9,737 nt of DNA from Chloroflexota bacterium (GTDB taxonomy: Bacteria; Chloroflexota; Anaerolineae; Promineifilales; Promineifilaceae). Made by a program: the position numbers and the translations under genes. The notes below the pieces were generated by a model. It was given only the letters and a program-made list of their open reading frames with translations. It had not been told where the DNA came from and made no database searches. The stretch spans positions 1 to 9,737 of the forward strand of contig QQUD01000495.1 in NCBI GenBank assembly GCA_008501785.1. Direction: 5' to 3'. Below, piece after piece: positions 5,549-9,737 of this stretch. Each line of letters starts with the position of its first letter. Positions within the stretch are counted from its first letter, which is position 1.

Positions 5549-6934
5549 ATGAAGAAAAACAAAAATTTGAGAATTTTGGGCCTATTCATATTGATACTTT
5601 TATTGGTTGCCGCTTGTGGCGCTCCTGAGCCAGCGGAAACAGAACAACAAGAACCGGAAACGGCCGTTTCCACCGACACCGAAACGACAGTCGAGGAAGA
5701 GCCTGCAGCAGAAGAACCTGCCGCAGAAGAACCAGTAACCATTGATTTTTGGTATGTTGCTGGTAGTGGACGCGAGGGAGCCGTTGACGCTGTCGTAGCC
5801 GCGTTTGAAGCTGAACATCCCAATATAACAGTGGAAGTAAACGCGATACCCTTTGCTGAATTTATTAGCGCATTGCAAGTCGCATACGCCGGAGATAACC
5901 CACCAGATGTCGCACTGGCCAATGGCATCGAGATTCAAAACCTGGCCTTCAATGGTGCTTTAATGCCCGTTGACGACCTTTTTGACGAAGAAGACCGGGC
6001 AGATTTCATGCCCGATTTGGTCGATATGGTTAGCCTGGATGGACAAATGTATGGCGCTCCCTGGGAGCAAGCGGCTCTCGCGCTTTATTACAATAAAGAC
6101 TATTTTGAAGCAGCAGGTATTGAAGTGCCATCAACATTGGACAGCGCCTGGACCTGGCCAGAATACAAAGAGAATGTAGCAGCTGTCATGGCGCAACAAG
6201 AAGCAGAGCAAGGCGAAAAGGTATGGGGATTAACAAGTTTCCAATCCCCTATCACCGGAGCTTTCTTCACCTGGACAATCGTGCGCAGCAATTCGGAACC
6301 TGGGTCTCCACTGTGGAATAGCATCTCACCAGACTTTTCCACGGTTGCGGGCTACATCGATACGCCGGAAGCGATGGAAGCATATGCGTTCTTTCAAAGC
6401 CTGTACACCGATGAAATGGCCCCAAGAGATGCAGTTCCCGATGCTTTTGGTAATGGCAAGGCTGTAACCCACATGGCGATTCCAGTTATTGGCGGCGTAC
6501 TCAATGCTAATTTCCCTGATTTAAATTGGGGTGTCATGCCACCGCCTTACTTTAAAACACCGCTTACCCATACTGGTTCATTTGCCCCCGTCATAGCCGC
6601 AAAAACCGATAATCCCGAGGAAGCTAAACTGTTCACAGATTACTTTGTAAGCAGGGAAGGGATGTTAGATTATCATAGTGTCACGCCTATCCTTCCTGGG
6701 CGGGTGTCGCTGCAAGAAGCTATACCAGAACTACAGGGAGATGGATACCTGGCTTTCTTGTTCGATGAAGCGATAGAACAGGGTGTTGCCAGACCGGGCG
6801 GCCCAGCGCACAGCATCTTTAACAAAGTCATTGCTGTAAACATGATGCGCGACATAGCGTTAGGTGGAGACATTGAAGAAACTGTTGCTGCGGCAATCGC
6901 CGAAGCAGAAGCTCAAATGGCCCAATACAAGTAA
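5549..6934 (+). CDS. ABC transporter substrate-binding lipoprotein (CUT1 type)
   Basis: A 461-residue extracytoplasmic solute-binding protein of the family-1 (MalE-like) class, which hands its substrate to the two permeases encoded downstream. The start at 5549 is chosen over an upstream in-frame ATG (5432) because it gives a standard lipoprotein signal: basic MKKNKNLR, a hydrophobic core, and the lipobox LVAAC with Cys23 as the lipidated residue. TGGAG (5536-5540) lies eight bases upstream. Residues 24-65 form an acidic, Ala/Glu/Pro-rich tether with a tandem AAEEP repeat. The mature domain begins VTIDFWYVAGSGREGAVDAV and contains AFEAEHPNITVEV and the hinge-region ALYYNKDYFEAAGIE, typical of sugar-binding proteins. 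The linked deaminase suggests a nucleoside or amino-nucleoside ligand (inference); sugars are the family default. Confidence 0.92.
   Translation: MKKNKNLRILGLFILILLLVAACGAPEPAETEQQEPETAVSTDTETTVEEEPAAEEPAAEEPVTIDFWYVAGSGREGAVDAVVAAFEAEHPNITVEVNAIPFAEFISALQVAYAGDNPPDVALANGIEIQNLAFNGALMPVDDLFDEEDRADFMPDLVDMVSLDGQMYGAPWEQAALALYYNKDYFEAAGIEVPSTLDSAWTWPEYKENVAAVMAQQEAEQGEKVWGLTSFQSPITGAFFTWTIVRSNSEPGSPLWNSISPDFSTVAGYIDTPEAMEAYAFFQSLYTDEMAPRDAVPDAFGNGKAVTHMAIPVIGGVLNANFPDLNWGVMPPPYFKTPLTHTGSFAPVIAAKTDNPEEAKLFTDYFVSREGMLDYHSVTPILPGRVSLQEAIPELQGDGYLAFLFDEAIEQGVARPGGPAHSIFNKVIAVNMMRDIALGGDIEETVAAAIAEAEAQMAQYK
5656..5671. repeat. Sixteen-base palindrome centred on ACGGCCGT, copy 9
   Basis: GGAAACGGCCGTTTCC, the longest symmetric copy. 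It lies in the low-complexity tether of the binding-protein gene (Thr-Ala-Val). Confidence 0.85.
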
Positions 6935-6952
6935 TCGTAGATTTGATTTTCA

Positions 6953-6982
6953 GTCGGGTTGGCGATTTTTCGCCAACCCGAC
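6953..6982 (+). terminator. Strong intercistronic hairpin after the binding-protein gene
   Basis: A perfect 13-pair stem with a TTTT loop: GTCGGGTTGGCGA (6953-6965) with TCGCCAACCCGAC (6970-6982). Only the short, interrupted tract ATTTTATA follows. It lies 18 bases after the binding-protein stop codon and 25 bases before the deaminase start. It may be a partial terminator or a 3' stability element that keeps binding-protein mRNA more abundant than downstream mRNA, as known for malE-type operons. Confidence 0.75.
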
Positions 6983-7007
6983 ATTTTATACAAGGAAGAA
7001 TTGGAAG

Positions 7008-8030
7008 ATGGTTAATGCACTGGCTGCACACATTGAAGTTCACCGTTGGCCCAAAGTAGATTTGCACTGCCATTTAGAAGGTGCTATTCGCCCGACAACC
7101 GTACTCGACCTGTATCGCAAAAATGGCGGCGTCTACAAAAATGCAACGCTGGAAGAGCTGTTACCGCTTATCCAGGTAACAGGTAATGAGCGAAGTTTAT
7201 TCGACTTTCTTGCCAAGTTCAAAACTATCTTGCCGGCCATAAAAACGCAGCTAGACATCATGAGAATTGCACAAGAAGTAACAATGGATGCATATAACGA
7301 TGGCGTCAGATACCTGGAATTGCGTTACAGTCCCCATCTTCTAAGAAACTCTACTGGCTTGGATGTTCAGGATGTTGTAGACGCAGTGACTATAGGTGTC
7401 CGGCTGGCGATGCAACAAGTTGAGATTCATGTTGAACAGATTTTTATCGTCCCCCAATTTGCTGGGCCGCAGGTTGGCGAAGAGATGTTGCAGCTTGCTC
7501 TGGACAACCGAGCGCATGGTGTGCAAGCTTTGGATTTGGCCGGGGATATTCGGCATATTGGCATGGAAGCATATACGGCCGTTTTCCATCAAGCTTATGA
7601 AGCCGGTCTCGGCATCACCGTCCACGCGGGGGAAGCCGCACCAGCAGAGTCAGTGCGTATGGCGGTTGAAGATTTACACGCAACCCGAATTGGACATGGC
7701 ATTCGCTCTATTGAAGATGAGAACGTGATTTCCCTTTTGCGCGAGCGCGATGTGCTGCTTGAAGTTTGTGTTACCAGCAACCTGCAAACCCGTGTCGCAT
7801 CCTCAATCGAGACCCACCCTATCCGCAAACTGATCGAGGCTGGGGTTCGCGTGTCGGTCAACACAGATGATCCTGGAATCTCAAACATCACCCTCAGTGA
7901 TGAATACAATCTGCTCATGCAAGAAAAGGACTTTGATTTTTCGTTATTCAATGCCTTGAACAGAGATGCCCTGAATGCAGCCTTCACCAACGATGAACGA
8001 AAGGCGGCATTACAACCTGTTTTTGTGTAG
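7008..8030 (+). CDS. add: Adenosine deaminase family protein
   Basis: A 340-residue zinc-dependent TIM-barrel deaminase, expected to convert adenosine or deoxyadenosine to inosine or deoxyinosine plus ammonia in the cytoplasm. Metal and catalytic residues are all present: His20 and His22 in VDLHCHLEG, His206 and Glu209 in TVHAGE, His230 in RIGHG, Asp287 and Asp288 in VNTDDPG. The spacings Glu to His (21) and His to Asp (57) equal those of mouse ADA (217, 238, 295). Glu24 replaces the aspartate (Asp19 in mouse) that contacts the ribose 5'-hydroxyl; Glu is common in adenine and aminodeoxyfutalosine deaminases, so the substrate could differ. An in-frame ATG at 6864 lies inside the binding-protein gene and is rejected; AAGGAAG (6992-6998) supports 7008. 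The gene stands between importer components, implying action on the imported compound. Confidence 0.9.
   Translation: MVNALAAHIEVHRWPKVDLHCHLEGAIRPTTVLDLYRKNGGVYKNATLEELLPLIQVTGNERSLFDFLAKFKTILPAIKTQLDIMRIAQEVTMDAYNDGVRYLELRYSPHLLRNSTGLDVQDVVDAVTIGVRLAMQQVEIHVEQIFIVPQFAGPQVGEEMLQLALDNRAHGVQALDLAGDIRHIGMEAYTAVFHQAYEAGLGITVHAGEAAPAESVRMAVEDLHATRIGHGIRSIEDENVISLLRERDVLLEVCVTSNLQTRVASSIETHPIRKLIEAGVRVSVNTDDPGISNITLSDEYNLLMQEKDFDFSLFNALNRDALNAAFTNDERKAALQPVFV
7575..7582. repeat. ACGGCCGT palindrome, copy 10
   Basis: In the deaminase gene (Thr-Ala-Val), flanks T and T. It is the last copy; the two permease genes contain none. Confidence 0.85.
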
Positions 8031-8053
8031 GCAAATAGAGTTGTTGGCAGCTT

Positions 8054-8081
8054 TTGAGCCACTATCTCAAGGTTGGCTCAA
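8054..8081 (+). other. Intercistronic hairpin between deaminase and permease genes
   Basis: Eight-pair stem TTGAGCCA (8054-8061) with TGGCTCAA (8074-8081) and a 12-base loop, without a following T-tract. It is therefore not a typical terminator; it may be an mRNA processing or stability element within the operon. Confidence 0.5.
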
Positions 8082-8112
8082 TCGGTTTATAGACAGGGTA
8101 TGAGAGGAAACT

Positions 8113-8994
8113 ATGATACTTACCAAATCCCAAAGACAGCGATACGGGTCTGCATTGCTACTCTCTTTTCCAGCCCTCGTTGGTCTGATTTTGTTTCATT
8201 ATTGGCCCATTTTTGAGATGCTGCGAATTAGTTTCCTGGACTACAAGATATTTACCGGGGAATTCACTTGGAAAGGGACTGAAAATTACGTTGTGGCAGT
8301 TCAGGACCCCATTTTTCTACAGACATTGAAGACCACAGTCTGGTTCTTTTTTCTAAAAGTACCGCTGCAAACGGTTTTGGCTTTAGGGTTGGCACTGATC
8401 ATGACACGCGGCGGTCGAGGTATCGGCTTTATTCGCACGATCATCCTCCTGCCCGCCGTGACAGCGATGGTCGTGGCCTCAACGGTGTGGGGATTTATGC
8501 TGCATCCTGACAATGGATTGGTAAACAGCATGTTAACCACAATTGGTTTATCGGCACAACCCTTTCTGGCCAGTGCCACACAGGCTTTGCCATCTATCGC
8601 TTTTATTACGATCTGGAAGCAGGTTGGCTTGAACACGCTTTTTTTCATGGCTGGCCTGCTTACAATCCCTGGTGTCTACTATGAAGCTGGCAAAGTTGAT
8701 GGGGCCAGTGTCTGGCAATCTTTTCGCCATGTGACCTTGCCCCTGCTCAAGCCGACGACTGCTTTTGTGCTTATTACCAGCACAATTGCTGCTTTCAAAG
8801 TATTTGTGCCGGTGAAAGTTTTAACGGATGGCGGCCCTGCCAGTGCGACGCGGGTCATCGTTTTGTACATATTTGAGCTGGCTTTTCAATACAACAGATT
8901 GGGTTATGCAGCAACTATTTCTGTATTTGTGGCCGTTATCTTAATCGCCTTTAGCTTTATCCAGTTACGCACCTCTCGGGAGAGTGAAAGATGA
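8113..8994 (+). CDS. CUT1-type ABC transporter permease, MalF-like
   Basis: A 293-residue inner-membrane permease (binding-protein-dependent transport system inner membrane component). It begins with a short cytoplasmic tail, then TM1 (about residues 14-36, SFPALVGLILFHYWPIF), and shows further hydrophobic segments near 72-97, 106-130, 155-180, 216-236 and 262-285. The cytoplasmic EAA loop that docks the ATPase is clear: EAGKVDGASVWQSFRHVTLP at residues 191-210. It has the size and six-helix look of a MalF/UgpA/LacF-type subunit without the long MalF insertion. AGAGGA (8103-8108) lies upstream. The stop overlaps the next start by four bases (ATGA), so the two permeases are translationally coupled and presumably form a heterodimer. 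Confidence 0.94.
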   Translation: MILTKSQRQRYGSALLLSFPALVGLILFHYWPIFEMLRISFLDYKIFTGEFTWKGTENYVVAVQDPIFLQTLKTTVWFFFLKVPLQTVLALGLALIMTRGGRGIGFIRTIILLPAVTAMVVASTVWGFMLHPDNGLVNSMLTTIGLSAQPFLASATQALPSIAFITIWKQVGLNTLFFMAGLLTIPGVYYEAGKVDGASVWQSFRHVTLPLLKPTTAFVLITSTIAAFKVFVPVKVLTDGGPASATRVIVLYIFELAFQYNRLGYAATISVFVAVILIAFSFIQLRTSRESER

Positions 8995-9737
8995 GCATAA
9001 AAGAAGCCCCCTCAATCACAGCAACGATTTCCCGTCGCCGATCCCGATCACGCATAAATATCCGCTGGAGTTCAATGGGTTATGTGCTCTTGGGTGTGAT
9101 CCTTGTTGTCATTTTCGCCACGCCTTATATTTGGATGATCGGCTCTACATTTAAGCCCCGCGAAGAGATATTTCGCTATGTTTCACCGTTGTCCTGGCGT
9201 ACCTTTGTGCCACTAAACCCGACCCCTGACAATCTTAGAACACTCTTTATCGACCTCGACTTTTCCCGACCCCTGTTAAATTCATTGGGCGTCTCTATTG
9301 CCTCCGTCATATTCTCGTTAACAGTTAGCAGCATGGTCGCATTTGTGCTGGCCTGGATAGAATTCCCGGGGCGGCGGTTTGTTTTTGGCGCAATTCTGGT
9401 TACGCTGTTGATTGTTTTTGAAGCGAAGATCGTGCCGCTGTTTTTAATTATGCAGCAACTCGGTTTACAGAATACCTATATCTCCATTTTTATACCCTGG
9501 TTGACGGATGCGTTTTTCGTTTTTCTGTTTTACCAACATTTCAAGAAACTCCCGCAAGAATTGATGGAAGCTGCAACCATCGATGGTTGTTCTTATTTTC
9601 GTGCGTACTGGAATGTGATGCTGCCCAACATTGGGCCAGCGTTAATCAGCGCTGCCTTTATTAAATTTATTTTTTCTTGGGATTCCTACATTTGGCCGCT
9701 GATTACCATTACTGATGAATCGAAGCAGGTGGTTTCT
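8991..9737 (+). CDS. CUT1-type ABC transporter permease, MalG-like (partial, 3' end missing)
   Basis: An open frame of 249 codons running off the window end, starting at the ATGA overlap with the upstream permease gene. After a basic N-terminal tail (RRRSRSRINIR) comes TM1 with FATPYIWMIGSTFKP, the usual start of MalG-type subunits. A LNSLGVSIASVIFSLTVSS helix, an IVPLFLIMQQLGL segment, and the EAA loop EAATIDGCSYFRAYWNVMLP (residues 193-212) follow. A final FIFSWDSYIWPL helix is typical of this family. Usual length is about 275-300 residues, so roughly 30-50 residues lie beyond the window. With the MalF-like subunit it should form the transmembrane channel. The ATPase is not in view. Confidence 0.94.
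   Translation, partial: MSIKEAPSITATISRRRSRSRINIRWSSMGYVLLGVILVVIFATPYIWMIGSTFKPREEIFRYVSPLSWRTFVPLNPTPDNLRTLFIDLDFSRPLLNSLGVSIASVIFSLTVSSMVAFVLAWIEFPGRRFVFGAILVTLLIVFEAKIVPLFLIMQQLGLQNTYISIFIPWLTDAFFVFLFYQHFKKLPQELMEAATIDGCSYFRAYWNVMLPNIGPALISAAFIKFIFSWDSYIWPLITITDESKQVVS

Noticed and set aside
5482..5938. Minus-strand open frames across the binding-protein gene
   Set aside because: They are low-complexity Ser/Ala or Phe/Gly-rich mirror frames of the acidic tether, without ribosome sites or recognisable domains.
6864..7007. Extended deaminase start at 6864
   Set aside because: It overlaps the end of the binding-protein gene in another frame and reads through the 13-pair hairpin; the conserved domain begins just after Met at 7008, which has a Shine-Dalgarno.
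8926..8940. GGCCGTT in the MalF-like permease gene as an eleventh palindrome
   Set aside because: The sequence is TGGCCGTT, so the central CGGCCG is not present.

Overview
The window looks like a contiguous piece of a bacterial chromosome with every recognisable gene on the + strand. The taxon is an inference: a Chloroflexota bacterium (Anaerolineae/Ardenticatenia-like) would fit. The hints are a lipoprotein solute-binding protein with an Ala/Glu/Pro-rich linker, a DRG-like TGS GTPase, a methyltransferase of the ICMT/PEMT fold and moderate GC by eye. No rRNA, tRNA, CRISPR array, insertion sequence or attachment site was seen, and no gap without a gene exceeds 300 bases.

Left part (1-3874): five closely spaced genes with no obvious common pathway. 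They are a patatin-like lipid acyl hydrolase, an 88-residue membrane protein that resembles the N-terminal piece of an ICMT-type methyltransferase, a divergent Fpg/Nei-family DNA glycosylase without the N-terminal catalytic proline, a bacterial DRG/Obg-like GTPase with a TGS domain, and a full-length ICMT/PEMT-like membrane methyltransferase.

Right part (3871-9737): a coherent, probably regulated locus. A good sigma70-type promoter (TTGACA-17-TATCCT) is followed by a near-palindromic operator candidate. It drives a histidine-phosphatase-family enzyme and a GntR/HutC-type regulator, and this unit ends in a clear intrinsic terminator. A second copy of the operator candidate (16 of 17 bases identical) lies in the next intergenic gap, upstream of a CUT1-type ABC importer: lipoprotein binding protein, adenosine deaminase, MalF-like permease and MalG-like permease (cut by the window edge). 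The deaminase sits between the binding protein and the permeases, with a hairpin on each side. The simplest reading is a purine nucleoside or nucleoside-like uptake and deamination regulon, repressed by the GntR protein until its ligand is present. No ATPase gene is in view; it may lie downstream or be shared.

The most unusual sequence-level signal is the palindrome ACGGCCGT (usually AACGGCCGTT). It occurs ten times in the first 7.6 kb, always inside genes and in all three reading frames, where about 0.15 copies are expected by chance. It behaves like a highly iterated palindrome comparable in kind to cyanobacterial HIP1.
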